Shown in pieces: positions 1-9,305 of a DNA stretch of 24,880 bases (position 1 is its first letter; each line of letters starts with the position of its first letter). The translations under genes and the position numbers were made by a program. The stretch is from the NCBI GenBank assembly GCA_002733465.1, contig NVVT01000002.1, positions 190,842-215,721 of the forward strand, written 5' to 3'. The DNA is from Kangiella sp. GTDB lineage: Bacteria > Pseudomonadota > Gammaproteobacteria > Enterobacterales > Kangiellaceae. The notes under the pieces were generated by a model, which was not told the origin of the DNA, did no database searches, and worked only from the letters and a program-made list of their open reading frames with translations.

Positions 1-161
1 ACATCTTTACTAAAACCAAATTCAGTTTGAGTAGCCCCTAGTTTATTTGCATAATCTAAGAGTTCTTCACTGACATTTTGAAAAAAATCACTTTCTTTTT
101 CCAAGTCCAATTTATCCGCAGAAGGAATTTCGGTAGAATCTTTAATTTTTTTGTTACTCAC
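1..161 (-). CDS. pmbA: PmbA/TldE, N-terminal fragment (metalloprotease-complex subunit), runs off the window
   Basis: Reading leftward from a GTG at 161-159, an open frame of 53 codons runs to the window edge. It contains LDYANKLGATQTEFGFSKD, which matches the start of the PmbA (TldE) fold, where a helix ending in 'KLGA' leads into the first beta strand. PmbA pairs with TldD to form the TldD/TldE protease, known for maturing microcin B17 and degrading the CcdA antitoxin. The partner tldD lies two genes upstream, and darP-pmbA adjacency is common in gammaproteobacteria. The GTG start is supported by AGAGAG 9 nt upstream; no ATG occurs before an in-frame stop. Identity rests on only about 50 residues plus context. 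Confidence 0.8.
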   Translation of the reverse strand, partial: MSNKKIKDSTEIPSADKLDLEKESDFFQNVSEELLDYANKLGATQTEFGFSKD

Positions 162-185
162 TCGATCGTACTCTCTAATTGTTTT

Positions 186-227
186 GTTTCATTTAATGTG
201 TTTTATTTAATGTATTTTATTTATGGA
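186..227. repeat. 14-bp tandem repeat upstream of pmbA
   Basis: On the plus strand GTTTCATTTAATGT (186-199) is followed directly by GTTTTATTTAATGT (200-213), one mismatch apart, and then by a degenerate third copy. It lies in the 125-bp gap between darP and pmbA, in the presumed pmbA leader. The unit is not a multiple of three, unlike the repeats inside genes of this window. Function unknown. Confidence 0.6.
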
Positions 228-286
228 ACTTAAACATCAGTTCGTTATTTATTCTACTCATCATCATATTTCAACTATTGAGTCAT

Positions 287-925
287 TTAACCAAAATCAG
301 TGACTCCATTAAGTTTTAAATACTCTAGAAGTTTTGCTTTTGCAGTTTGTTTTTTCTTTCCATTTTTTGCACCATTACAGTTGCGAATAATCTGTCGTAA
401 ACTCTGGCGTTCTAATTGCTGATGCTTCTCTAAAATCAATTCAATTTTTTCACCATCAGCAATAAGTAAAGCATCGACAAATTGCGAATTTTTATTCGAT
501 GGATTCAATTCACTACTTGTTCCACTATCATTCGCTTGAGTTTTAATAGTCACGTCCTTACTAGACGGCTCTTGGTTAACCTGCCTCTGCATTGTACTAA
601 TATTAGCTCTTTCCTTATTGTCCAAATATTCACGAATTGCACTTTCACTCTCACTTCTCAAACACTTACCAATAAACATTAGGTGGCGTTTTCTTGCTAG
701 GTTTGTCGTCATTTTTTGATAATCGGTTAAACTTTTAAGAGTAACTTCACCTACTGGTAAATTTTCAATAATACTGGTTTTTAATTTCGCCAATTCCAAG
801 CCGAATTTTTTTAAATCGAGTGCTTGATTTTTTAATTGCGTTTTACTGACAAAACCGTCTTCGGATTGCTCTTTATCAAACTCTTTATCGGTTTTATATT
901 TGTTTCTTCTTTTATTTACACTCAT
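287..925 (-). CDS. darP: DarP/YjgA (DUF615), 50S ribosomal subunit maturation factor
   Basis: Belongs to the YjgA family (DUF615), renamed DarP in E. coli, an RNA-binding helical protein that helps late 50S subunit assembly. Family signatures are the early FVSKTQLKNQALDLKKFG segment, then ARKRHLMFIGKCLR, and a C-terminal helical part with LRQIIRNCNGAKNGKKKQTAKAKLLEYL. The protein is 212 residues against about 183 in E. coli; the extra length is mainly a low-complexity polar stretch at about residues 115-150. ATG 925-923 has AAGG as ribosome binding site, which overlaps the tldD stop codon region five bases upstream, so the two are probably translationally coupled. It sits between tldD and pmbA, the usual neighbours. 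Confidence 0.93.
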   Translation of the reverse strand: MSVNKRRNKYKTDKEFDKEQSEDGFVSKTQLKNQALDLKKFGLELAKLKTSIIENLPVGEVTLKSLTDYQKMTTNLARKRHLMFIGKCLRSESESAIREYLDNKERANISTMQRQVNQEPSSKDVTIKTQANDSGTSSELNPSNKNSQFVDALLIADGEKIELILEKHQQLERQSLRQIIRNCNGAKNGKKKQTAKAKLLEYLKLNGVTDFG

Positions 926-930
926 TTGTT

Positions 931-2397
931 TTACCTTGTTCCGCCAACCGTCAATTCGTCTATTTTAAGAGTCGGTTGCCCTACGCCAACCGGAACACTC
1001 TGTCCCGCCTTTCCACAAACACCCACTCCGGCATCTAATTCTAAATCATTACCAACCATACTGACTTTGGTCAGCACTTCAGGTCCATCACCAATTAAGG
1101 TGGCACCTTTAACTGGTGCGGTTATTTTTCCATTCTCAATCAAATACGCTTCACTCGTAGAAAATACAAATTTACCCGATGTTATATCAACTTGTCCACC
1201 GCCAAAATTAGGTGCATAAATCCCTTTCTTAACCGAACGAATGATTTCTTCTTTTTCACTTTCGCCTGCCAACATATAAGTATTAGTCATGCGAGGCATG
1301 GGTAAACAGGAATATGACTCTCTTCGACCATTTCCAGTGACTTTTTGATTCATTAATTTGGCATTCATTTTATCTTGCATGTAGCCACTTAAAATGCCAT
1401 TTTCAATAAGTGTTGTTGTTTGAGTGGGCGTACCCTCATCGTCCATTGATAATGAACCTCGTCGGTTCATTAAAGTGCCATCATCGACAATCGTACATAA
1501 TTTCGATGCGACTTGTTGACCCATTCGCCCACTGAAGGCAGATGACCCTTTTCGATTAAAATCACCTTCCAATCCGTGTCCAATAGCTTCGTGTAACAAA
1601 ACGCCTGGCCAACCACTTCCTAGCACAACTGGCATTACACCCGCAGGTGCATCAATTGCTTCAAGATTAATATTGGCTTGATTGATCGCTTGATCGACTA
1701 ACTTATCTAACAATTGGTCCGTCAATATTTGATAAGTGTTTCTACCGCCTGCTCCTGAACTTCCACTTTCTGTTTTACCATTCCTTTCAACTAAGACAGT
1801 GACACCTATTCGAACTAAAGGTCTAATATCAAATGCAAAGGTTCCATCGGTTGCACAAACTAATACTTTTTCAAACATGCCTGATATAGAAGCCATAACT
1901 TCTTTTGCATTCAATTCTTTTGCCCTAGCAAGTTTGTCTAGTTTATGTAATATGGCAATTTTTTCATTTTCTGTCAGACTCATTAGTGGATCATTCGCTT
2001 GATAAACAGAAGCTATTTTTTCTTTTGCATTCTCTATTTTTAGCAACGAGCTTTTTCCTGATTTAGCAATCGATTTAGACGCTGAGGCAGCATCCATAAG
2101 CGATTGAATATCTAACTCTTCAGTATAGGAAAAACCTGTTTTATCTCCAACTACCGCTCTAACACCAACACCTTTATCACTTGAATAACTTCCACTTTTG
2201 ACGATCCCTGATTCTAACGACCAAGATTCTTGACGTACTGATTGAAAGTAAAGCTCAGCAAAATCAATTTGATGGCTTGACATAGATGATAGAATTTTAT
2301 CAATTTCGCTTTTATCAATCTCTAATTCATTGAGAAAATCAGTTTCAGACGAAAATGAATTAGTATTTGTGTTGCTATTTTTTAACGTCTCATTCAT
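931..2397 (-). CDS. tldD: TldD, metalloprotease catalytic subunit
   Basis: Zinc metalloprotease subunit that works with PmbA/TldE to cleave unfolded peptides. About 488 residues, close to the 481 of E. coli, with high similarity over nearly the whole length. The HExxxH metal site (HEAIGH, about residues 269-274) is followed by GLEGDFNRKG, and the C-terminal VGVCGKAGQSVPVGVGQPTLK segment carries the conserved Cys expected to complete the metal site. The N-terminus has about ten extra Asn/Ser/Thr-rich residues. I chose ATG 2397-2395; a GTG nine bases upstream (2406) is also possible, and neither has a clear ribosome binding site. It follows the nitrilase gene by about 50 bp and precedes darP by 5 bp. 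Confidence 0.96.
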   Translation of the reverse strand: MNETLKNSNTNTNSFSSETDFLNELEIDKSEIDKILSSMSSHQIDFAELYFQSVRQESWSLESGIVKSGSYSSDKGVGVRAVVGDKTGFSYTEELDIQSLMDAASASKSIAKSGKSSLLKIENAKEKIASVYQANDPLMSLTENEKIAILHKLDKLARAKELNAKEVMASISGMFEKVLVCATDGTFAFDIRPLVRIGVTVLVERNGKTESGSSGAGGRNTYQILTDQLLDKLVDQAINQANINLEAIDAPAGVMPVVLGSGWPGVLLHEAIGHGLEGDFNRKGSSAFSGRMGQQVASKLCTIVDDGTLMNRRGSLSMDDEGTPTQTTTLIENGILSGYMQDKMNAKLMNQKVTGNGRRESYSCLPMPRMTNTYMLAGESEKEEIIRSVKKGIYAPNFGGGQVDITSGKFVFSTSEAYLIENGKITAPVKGATLIGDGPEVLTKVSMVGNDLELDAGVGVCGKAGQSVPVGVGQPTLKIDELTVGGTR

Positions 2398-2444
2398 GGT
2401 TTTCACTTTTATATTTGTTTGTTACTTACAAATTTTGCCAAATA

Positions 2445-3275
2445 TTAAATTCGGTTTTTAATTTTAGTATGGGTTAATACTGGGAAATCAATACGGTTTT
2501 GTAGTTGCTTTTCTCTATCAATTGAATGCAGAATAAATCCACTACCTTCCTTCAGTTCAGATAAAATCTCTCCGGTATAAGAAACGATTAAGGATTGACC
2601 CCATGTTTCTCTTCCGTTCTCATGTTTTCCACTTTGAGCCGAAGCAATAAAGTAACATTGGTTTTCAATCGCTCTAGCTCTAATCAAGACTTCCCAATGA
2701 GCTTTTCCCGTTGTATAGGTAAATGCCGCGGGCATGATAAATAACTCACAACCACCTAATGCCATTTCTCTAAATAATTCAGAAAAACGTAAATCATAAC
2801 AAACCGCCAAACCTATTTTACCCCAAGGCGTGTCAAAGGTAACTGGGGATTCACCTGCTTTAGAGTATTTAGACTCACAATAACTTTTTGTATTATCCTC
2901 TACTTCCACATCAAACAGGTGTACTTTATCATACCAACAATTAACCGTACCGTCTGGTTGAAAAACGTAACAACGACCAAAGGGGCGTAATTTATCTTCC
3001 GATTCTATCGGGTGAGTACCCGCCACGATCCAGATACTATTTTTTTTAGCAGACTGACTCATTGCCTTTTGCATAATGCCTGTATTCGCTGTTTCCATAT
3101 GCTCAAATTTATCGGTTTCTTTAATACCCATAAATGCAAAATACTCTGGTAATACAATGATATTTGCTCCGGCTAAAGTGGCATCATCAATTAACGATAA
3201 AGCAGCATCAATATTGCTTTGAAAGTTAGCGCAGGATGTCATTTGTACGCTGGCGATGATAAGTGGACTAGTCAT
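2445..3275 (-). CDS. Carbon-nitrogen hydrolase (Nit1/YbeM-like; probable deaminated glutathione amidase)
   Basis: Nitrilase-superfamily amidase. With the start used here the protein is 276 residues and shows the Glu-Lys-Cys triad: Glu44 in LPEYF, Lys117 in YDKVHLFD and Cys159 in AVCYDLRF. The segment LIRARAIENQCYFIASAQ and the Gly-rich GRETWGQS match the Nit1/YbeM branch, whose members hydrolyse deaminated glutathione as metabolite repair; the exact substrate is an inference. The start is ATG 3275-3273: it begins the conserved TSPLIIASVQM strand, has GAG about nine bases upstream, and its ATGACTAG overlaps the yhdP stop, suggesting coupling. In-frame ATGs at 3296 and 3287 would add up to seven residues and lack a binding site. 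A gene of this family at this position is typical for pseudomonads. Confidence 0.9.
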   Translation of the reverse strand: MTSPLIIASVQMTSCANFQSNIDAALSLIDDATLAGANIIVLPEYFAFMGIKETDKFEHMETANTGIMQKAMSQSAKKNSIWIVAGTHPIESEDKLRPFGRCYVFQPDGTVNCWYDKVHLFDVEVEDNTKSYCESKYSKAGESPVTFDTPWGKIGLAVCYDLRFSELFREMALGGCELFIMPAAFTYTTGKAHWEVLIRARAIENQCYFIASAQSGKHENGRETWGQSLIVSYTGEILSELKEGSGFILHSIDREKQLQNRIDFPVLTHTKIKNRI

Positions 3276-6200
3276 TATTTTTCTCATCATCTTCATTGTT
3301 GGTTTTACTCCTCACTTTAGTTTCGTCTTTATCTTGAACCCTCGCTTCATCGTTACTCTGTTCTTTATGTTGTTCTTTATGCTGATTTTCATTAATTGTT
3401 TTATCATCCAAATTGATCTTTACTCGCTTTTTAGACTTCTTTATTTCATCAACAATGGTTTTTTCAAAACTTCCGTGAACTCGATAGTCTATTTGAGTAG
3501 CTACATCAATAGCAGGCTCCATAATTACACCCAGCAAGTATAAAATGATACCTGTCGTTGGCTCTAATGCCCAAGCTGCCAATACAGGGACACTTGAAGT
3601 GATATGAGGTGACACAATCGCGTGTTGTTCTACAGTTTCATTATTTAAATCAGTCGTTCCGTATAACCAGACATCAGCAACATTTCCCTTTATGCTAGTA
3701 TCGTAGGTTGAAATAACGCCATTATCAATATTCACACTGCCTCCCATCGATTCATAGAAAAAGCCTTTCTTATACACGTCTTTAAAATCAAAAGTCAATT
3801 TCCGTAATATTGACTTTAAATTGAATAGCGTTAGAATCCGGCCATCTCCGTCGCTTATTTGAGACAAATAACCTTTGCCAAAATCAAGTCGTCCAGAACC
3901 ACTTATCTTTTTATAATCAACTTGCCATGGGCTATTATTCCAACTTAAGTTTCCAATGACTTTACCTTTACTATCTTCGATACTTGGTTGAAAACCCCAC
4001 CTCTTTAACATCGTCCCAACATTATTAGTTGATAGAGTGAGATCAACATTAGTTTTTTCATAACTGTTATTTTGATAGTTAGCACTCTCAATAATCTCAC
4101 CATCATTCTTGTCAGATAAATTCATCGACCATAAAGCACTAAGAGAAACTTGATGTTCCTTCCCTTTTTCAATCTTAGCCTTAAGTGAAATACTTTCGTC
4201 ACCTTCTTCGCTCTTTCTAACGCTCGCTCTAAAGTTGCCCACGTTTTTCTCATTAAATTGACAAAGAATACAATTAATGTCCATTTCTGGCAAAGAAGAA
4301 TAAATACTAAAATGACGAATCATTTGCTCTTTTGCTTGTTTTTCAATTTCCAAATCATCTCGAATTTCATCCTGAATTTCATCTTGACTGGATTCGTCCT
4401 CAAATTGAATATCTATATTCTCAGCATTTACTAACCAAGGTGACTTGTCATCAAAAAGAATGTCCACATTTCCCTGCTGACTGTTTAAACTTAAACGCCA
4501 AGGCAAGTCCAAATACTTATCCGCTGTTAACTCAACTGCGGATATTTCCTTTAGTCCTGGTATTAATATTCTATTGACCGATAAGTCGACTTTATTAACA
4601 AGCCACTCCACACCATCTTGTTCTTTTTCATTGGGCTCTAGATCTGTAGCATAATTAATTCCAATTTGATCGATAAATGTAATCCATTCTTTCAAATTGA
4701 TTATCTCTAAATCTCCATGCATCGTTAAACCGCTAGGGTAAGTCCAATTGCTTTGCACATGACTCAATACATTCAATGGTTCTATTTGATCTGGTTTTTT
4801 AGATTGACTATCACTAACATCAACAAAAACACTATATTCGTCATCCTGTTTTGTTAACCATTCAGCTTTAAGACCACTCCATTTGATTTTACCTTGTTGT
4901 GAATTGTTAGCTTTGCTCTTTACAAATATTAGATCAAGTTGGAAAGGTGTATTGACATCTTTTTTCTTGCTTAAAAAATCAGGCATACTAAAAGAAAACC
5001 CATTGAGGTCTGAACTGAAATTAACTTTCATTTTCGATTCTTTTTCATCTTTACCTGTTGAACTAATAGTAGAATCAGATAGGACATTATCAATGAAAAA
5101 TATCTTTCCTGTGAAATCTGCTTCGCCAGATAGAAATCCAGACCATCCTCCATCAATAAATTGATCAACAGTTGAACTAGAAAACGCTCCCTCCAATTCC
5201 AGTTCCATAAAAGTATGTTCTTTATTAGCATCGTTATATTTATCTACTGACTGAATATTGGCTTGCACATTTTTGTTATTAACTTTGCCCGACATTTCAC
5301 TCTTAATGATACCTTCTTCGTTAAATGCAAGTATGCCTCTAACAGACTTAACTTGAACAAACGGAAGGTTCAAAGTCAAATTATTACCTACTGGTTCAAC
5401 GCTACCTAACAAACTGATTTTCGAATGAGGTTTTTGTTTACCTTTATTGGTAGCCGAATCATTAGAAACAGGATCGTCAGATAATGGCACGTTTAACTCT
5501 ATTGCTGTTTTCATTTCTCCACTAAAGTCTAAATCGTCTAGCCCATTAGAAATAAAATCTAACGGCGATTCTTCTAGAAATGTTCTGGCCTGATTATTCA
5601 AACTTGCAATATTGAGATTAAACTCCAAAATTGAATTTTCTGAGCTCATATCTGCAATTCGGATCGACGATGAGGTTAATAGATTGCCTAGTGATTCAGC
5701 AGAATCTACATTAATTGACATTCCTGAACCTTCAAATAATAAATGAGCATTAGCTTTATTTGCTAAAGGCCACTCTGGCAAATATCGATAAGTAGCATTT
5801 TCCACTTTAGCCAAAACGGCAAAAACTCCAGAATAATTAGGGTAAGGGAATTCTTTCAGAGGTCCACGCAAAATTGCAGTTGTATCAAATAGCATTCCAG
5901 TTTTAATACTAGAATCTAAATAATCAACCAAGCTATCCGACATAATACCTGTAGGTAAATATCGAAACGTTTGTGAAACATTGCCTTTGAGTATATCTAC
6001 TTTAAGACTTAAATTAGGCTGACTATTATCAAAGTAAAACTTAGCATCTGCTCTTATATCAAGATCAGAGTTTATAAATGTTAGATCGGATATATAAAGT
6101 TCACTAAAACCTTCGCTTAAATCACTTGCTATGTTGGCGTTAAAATTTCCAACCGGAATTAATTCTCTGAACAATTCATCAATAACCAAATCACTTGAAT

Positions 6201-7677
6201 CACTTTCAATTCCACTTTGCAACAATTGTTTTTCGAAATCAAATAGAGTCCAACCTTTTAAGACCGAAAAAGTAGGGATGTTATTCCTACTTTTTATTTT
6301 AAAGTTCGAAAACTTCAAACTGAGAGGTGAGCTAGCCCATTTTGATTTGTTTTTGGTGAAATTTATTTTAAAGTGATCGATTTGCAATATTGCATCACTT
6401 TCCTTTAACCAAGCCATGCCCCCTATATCTTCTGATAGCACCGATGGCATATAATTAAGTAGTGAAGACACATCGAAATTCTTTATAAGAATATCCCATG
6501 AAATATTTTCTTTTTCTTCATGCAAATATTTAATAAACACTTTGTTTGATTCAGGTGTGTTTTTGCTTACAGCTTCTTCATTAGTGCTATGATTTTGAAC
6601 CTCTTCATGTTGACTGCCAATTATTAAATCATGTAATACCGCATAACCATGGTGGTAATCCTCGTTGCGCCAAGACAAAATAGCAGACAAATCCTCACTT
6701 CCAGACAGAACAATTTGAGCATCCATTGTTTGCCAGTGTCTATTTTGCCATCTTGCCCACATCTTTAGTGTCGCAACCGTTTTGGCCTTAGATAAATCTT
6801 GAATGCCACCATCATTTAGCGATTCAGAGTTACTGTTTGGCTCCGCTTTAGATAGTTTGTTTTTATCGAAAACATAACCAATTTTTGGCAAGCTTGCCAA
6901 ATCAATTTCATCAATATTTAAATAGAGATTGGTGTGATTCGCCGTTTCCTCAACCCCATGAAACACTTCAGCGATCAACTCGATAGAGTTCGAATGTGTT
7001 GTAGATTCCGTTATATGCTCTAAATGACCAACTAATTGATGATTGTCCTCATATCGTTTTACGGTCAGGTTTTCTATTTCATAGTCGAAAATTGAACCAT
7101 CTAATGTCATCAGTTGTAATTTTGAGTTTACAATTTCAATTTTTTTCTGTGCAACTAACAAATCAAAAAAACGTTTACTAGCATCTTCGATTTGACCGTC
7201 ATCAACATAACTAATGTCAGGCTTTTCTTTTAACGTTGAAAACGTATTTAATTTAACACCTAATTTTCTATCAATATAAAAACGTATGTTGGCGCTTTGT
7301 AATAATATGGCATGGGTAGAATATTCACGATTTAGAATAGATGAAAGTAAATCAAACTCTATAGAGAGAGAGCCCACTTCAAAAATATTAAATGTTTTAT
7401 CGTCAGAAAAAAGTGAAAAATTTATCAATGATAGACTGGGACCACTGGATGACCATTTAGCCGATATTGAATCTACTTCAATATCAATCTCGTAGTTACT
7501 CTCGATCCAATTCACAATTTCTGGTTTGTATCGATTTACTTCAGGAAGCAACAATTCAAGCAATAAAAAAAGTGTTGCTAAACCGATAATACAAAAAGCA
7601 AAAAGCAACCATATCTTATTAATGACATAGCTAAGCGCTCTTACTACGAGCGACTCATTGGTTTTCTTATTTGACAT
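3268..7677 (-). CDS. yhdP: YhdP family AsmA-like envelope protein
   Basis: Giant AsmA-like protein, 1469 residues against about 1266 in E. coli. YhdP family members are anchored in the inner membrane and span the periplasm, and are implicated in phospholipid transport to the outer membrane. One N-terminal membrane segment is visible at about residues 16-40 (WLLFAFCIIGLATLFLLLE), followed by a long beta-rich region. The C-terminal end has the family's hydrophobic VPVLAAWALEPTTGIILYLLGVI stretch. After it comes an unusual charged tail of about 60 residues (Lys/Glu/Asp/Gln) with a KEQH repeat. Two short tandem repeats occur within the gene. It lies between rng and the nitrilase gene, the usual order, and its stop overlaps the next start. 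Confidence 0.93.
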   Translation of the reverse strand: MSNKKTNESLVVRALSYVINKIWLLFAFCIIGLATLFLLLELLLPEVNRYKPEIVNWIESNYEIDIEVDSISAKWSSSGPSLSLINFSLFSDDKTFNIFEVGSLSIEFDLLSSILNREYSTHAILLQSANIRFYIDRKLGVKLNTFSTLKEKPDISYVDDGQIEDASKRFFDLLVAQKKIEIVNSKLQLMTLDGSIFDYEIENLTVKRYEDNHQLVGHLEHITESTTHSNSIELIAEVFHGVEETANHTNLYLNIDEIDLASLPKIGYVFDKNKLSKAEPNSNSESLNDGGIQDLSKAKTVATLKMWARWQNRHWQTMDAQIVLSGSEDLSAILSWRNEDYHHGYAVLHDLIIGSQHEEVQNHSTNEEAVSKNTPESNKVFIKYLHEEKENISWDILIKNFDVSSLLNYMPSVLSEDIGGMAWLKESDAILQIDHFKINFTKNKSKWASSPLSLKFSNFKIKSRNNIPTFSVLKGWTLFDFEKQLLQSGIESDSSDLVIDELFRELIPVGNFNANIASDLSEGFSELYISDLTFINSDLDIRADAKFYFDNSQPNLSLKVDILKGNVSQTFRYLPTGIMSDSLVDYLDSSIKTGMLFDTTAILRGPLKEFPYPNYSGVFAVLAKVENATYRYLPEWPLANKANAHLLFEGSGMSINVDSAESLGNLLTSSSIRIADMSSENSILEFNLNIASLNNQARTFLEESPLDFISNGLDDLDFSGEMKTAIELNVPLSDDPVSNDSATNKGKQKPHSKISLLGSVEPVGNNLTLNLPFVQVKSVRGILAFNEEGIIKSEMSGKVNNKNVQANIQSVDKYNDANKEHTFMELELEGAFSSSTVDQFIDGGWSGFLSGEADFTGKIFFIDNVLSDSTISSTGKDEKESKMKVNFSSDLNGFSFSMPDFLSKKKDVNTPFQLDLIFVKSKANNSQQGKIKWSGLKAEWLTKQDDEYSVFVDVSDSQSKKPDQIEPLNVLSHVQSNWTYPSGLTMHGDLEIINLKEWITFIDQIGINYATDLEPNEKEQDGVEWLVNKVDLSVNRILIPGLKEISAVELTADKYLDLPWRLSLNSQQGNVDILFDDKSPWLVNAENIDIQFEDESSQDEIQDEIRDDLEIEKQAKEQMIRHFSIYSSLPEMDINCILCQFNEKNVGNFRASVRKSEEGDESISLKAKIEKGKEHQVSLSALWSMNLSDKNDGEIIESANYQNNSYEKTNVDLTLSTNNVGTMLKRWGFQPSIEDSKGKVIGNLSWNNSPWQVDYKKISGSGRLDFGKGYLSQISDGDGRILTLFNLKSILRKLTFDFKDVYKKGFFYESMGGSVNIDNGVISTYDTSIKGNVADVWLYGTTDLNNETVEQHAIVSPHITSSVPVLAAWALEPTTGIILYLLGVIMEPAIDVATQIDYRVHGSFEKTIVDEIKKSKKRVKINLDDKTINENQHKEQHKEQSNDEARVQDKDETKVRSKTNNEDDEKNND
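3359..3382. repeat. 12-bp tandem duplication in the yhdP 3' end
   Basis: TGTTCTTTATGT (3359-3370) and TGTTCTTTATGC (3371-3382) are adjacent copies with one difference. Read on the minus strand they give the repeated tetrapeptide KEQH in the charged C-terminal tail of YhdP. Confidence 0.8.
4362..4385. repeat. 12-bp tandem duplication inside yhdP
   Basis: GAATTTCATCCT (4362-4373) and GAATTTCATCTT (4374-4385) are adjacent and encode the acidic repeat QDEIQDEI on the minus strand. A degenerate further copy lies just to the left. It sits in a hydrophilic acidic stretch of YhdP. Confidence 0.7.
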
Positions 7678-7712
7678 AACGTCTAATCGTCTGTTTTTGA
7701 TGACGGTTAAAT

Positions 7713-9251
7713 TTAAAGTAGGACAACATCAAATTGCTCTTGAGTATATAAAGGTTCGGCCTGAAACCTTACGGGTTTATTAATCATTGATTCAAGTTCT
7801 GCTATATGTGCGGTTTCTTCATCTAACATTCTATCTACAACCTCTTGAGAAGCTAAAACTAAATATTTTTTTGCATCATACGCCATAGCAGAACGATGTA
7901 ACTCGCGTAATATTTCATAACAAATGCTCTGCGCTGTTTTTATCGTTCCACGACTATCGCAGGTAGGGCAGGTTTCGCAAAGAGTATTTTCTAAACTTTC
8001 CCGACTACGCTTTCTCGTCATTTGAACCAAACCAAGCGATGAAACTTCTGAAATTTGGGTTTTCGCTCTATCTTTATCGATTGCCTTTTCAAGCGTTCGC
8101 AAAACCTGCCTCTTATGTTCCTCTTCCTTCATATCAATAAAATCGATAATGATCATACCGCCTAAATTTCGCAATCTAATTTGACGAGCCAAAGAAGAGG
8201 CGGCTTCCAAATTAGTTTTGAAAACGGTATCTTCTAAATTCCTATATCCTACAAATGCGCCAGTGTTAACATCAATCGTTACCATCGCTTCTGTTTGCTC
8301 AATAATAAGATAACCACCCGATTTCAAATTCACTTTTCGTTCTAGTGCTTTTTCAATATCATCTTCTACGTTAAATAGATCGAACAACGGCCTTTCGCCC
8401 GTATACAATTCCAAACACTCACTTAAATCAGGCGTAAATTCATTTAGAAACTCTAGCAATTTATTGTGCGTTGATTCTGAATCGATACGAATTTTTTCAA
8501 CATTCGTTGGCGCGAGATCTCTAACAAATCTTCGAGCAAGATCAAGATCCTCATGTACTATACTAGGCGCTTTAGCCTTTTGTATTTGTTTGCCGATCCT
8601 CTGCCAAAGCTTATTCAAAAATGTCACATCAGCAACTAACTCTGAAAATTCTGCGCCTTCAGCAGCAGTCCGTACAATGTAACCATGTAAATCAGTACTT
8701 GATTGTGTTTTTGAGCTTTCGTTTTTACTTTTGTTTTTACTTTTATTTCTCTCGGTTTGAAATTGTTCTCGCTCTTTAAGAATAATATCTTTTAACCTTT
8801 GCCGTTCATTTTCATCTTCAATACGTTGAGAAATACCAATATGTTGATTATCAGGCATTAAAACCAGAAATCTAGATGGGATAGTTAAGTGAGTCGTTAA
8901 TCGTGCCCCTTTAGTTCCTAATTCATCTTTAATCACTTGTACTGTAATTGTTTGTCCATCATGTAAAAGCTCTCTTATGTCTTGTGCAGGGATTGCATTT
9001 TCTTCATTCATTTCAGCTTCTGAATTTGGCAATATTTCCGCCGCATGTAAAAATGCCGAGCGCTCACGTCCAATATTAATAAAAGCTGCTTGCATACCTG
9101 GAAGTACTCGAATAACTTTGCCTCGATATATATTACCTACTAAGCCCCTACTTGAAGCGCGCTCAATAAAAAGCTCCTGCAACATTCCGTTTTCTAAAAC
9201 GGCAACTCTGCTTTCTTGAGGTGTTACACTAAATAATATTTCTTCTTTCAT
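7713..9251 (-). CDS. rng: Ribonuclease G
   Basis: RNase E/G family endoribonuclease, about 512 residues (E. coli Rng is 489). It processes the 5' end of 16S rRNA and takes part in mRNA decay. The N-terminal S1 domain contains GNIYRGKVIRVLPGMQAAFINIG. The catalytic DNase I-like part has MVTIDVNTGAFVG and GMIIIDFIDM, each with a conserved metal-binding Asp, and the CPTCDSRG segment corresponds to the Zn-link motif. A Lys/Asn/Ser-rich insert at about residues 165-180 (KSKNKSKNESSKTQ) makes it longer than usual and contains a perfect 12-bp duplication. The start is ATG 9251-9249, since MKEEILFSVTPQESRVA aligns with known RNase G N-termini; a GTG at 9266 would add five residues. It lies between maf and yhdP. 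Confidence 0.96.
   Translation of the reverse strand: MKEEILFSVTPQESRVAVLENGMLQELFIERASSRGLVGNIYRGKVIRVLPGMQAAFINIGRERSAFLHAAEILPNSEAEMNEENAIPAQDIRELLHDGQTITVQVIKDELGTKGARLTTHLTIPSRFLVLMPDNQHIGISQRIEDENERQRLKDIILKEREQFQTERNKSKNKSKNESSKTQSSTDLHGYIVRTAAEGAEFSELVADVTFLNKLWQRIGKQIQKAKAPSIVHEDLDLARRFVRDLAPTNVEKIRIDSESTHNKLLEFLNEFTPDLSECLELYTGERPLFDLFNVEDDIEKALERKVNLKSGGYLIIEQTEAMVTIDVNTGAFVGYRNLEDTVFKTNLEAASSLARQIRLRNLGGMIIIDFIDMKEEEHKRQVLRTLEKAIDKDRAKTQISEVSSLGLVQMTRKRSRESLENTLCETCPTCDSRGTIKTAQSICYEILRELHRSAMAYDAKKYLVLASQEVVDRMLDEETAHIAELESMINKPVRFQAEPLYTQEQFDVVLL
8721..8744. repeat. Perfect 12-bp tandem duplication inside rng
   Basis: GTTTTTACTTTT occurs twice in a row (8721-8732 and 8733-8744) without mismatch. 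On the minus strand it encodes KSKNKSKN within a hydrophilic insert of RNase G. Confidence 0.85.
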
Positions 9252-9305
9252 TTTTAATTGTTTCACATTCTTTATTTCAGATTTCTAATTTCTAAGTTTT
9301 TGCTT

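Noticed and set aside
836..1219. Plus-strand open frame of 127 codons opposite tldD
   Set aside because: Lies antisense to the strongly conserved C-terminal part of tldD and resembles no family; a shadow of codon use.
3256..3543. Plus-strand hydrophobic frame of 95 codons opposite the yhdP 3' end
   Set aside because: Antisense reading of Lys/Glu/Asn codons gives Phe/Leu/Ile-rich sequence; no homology or ribosome binding site.
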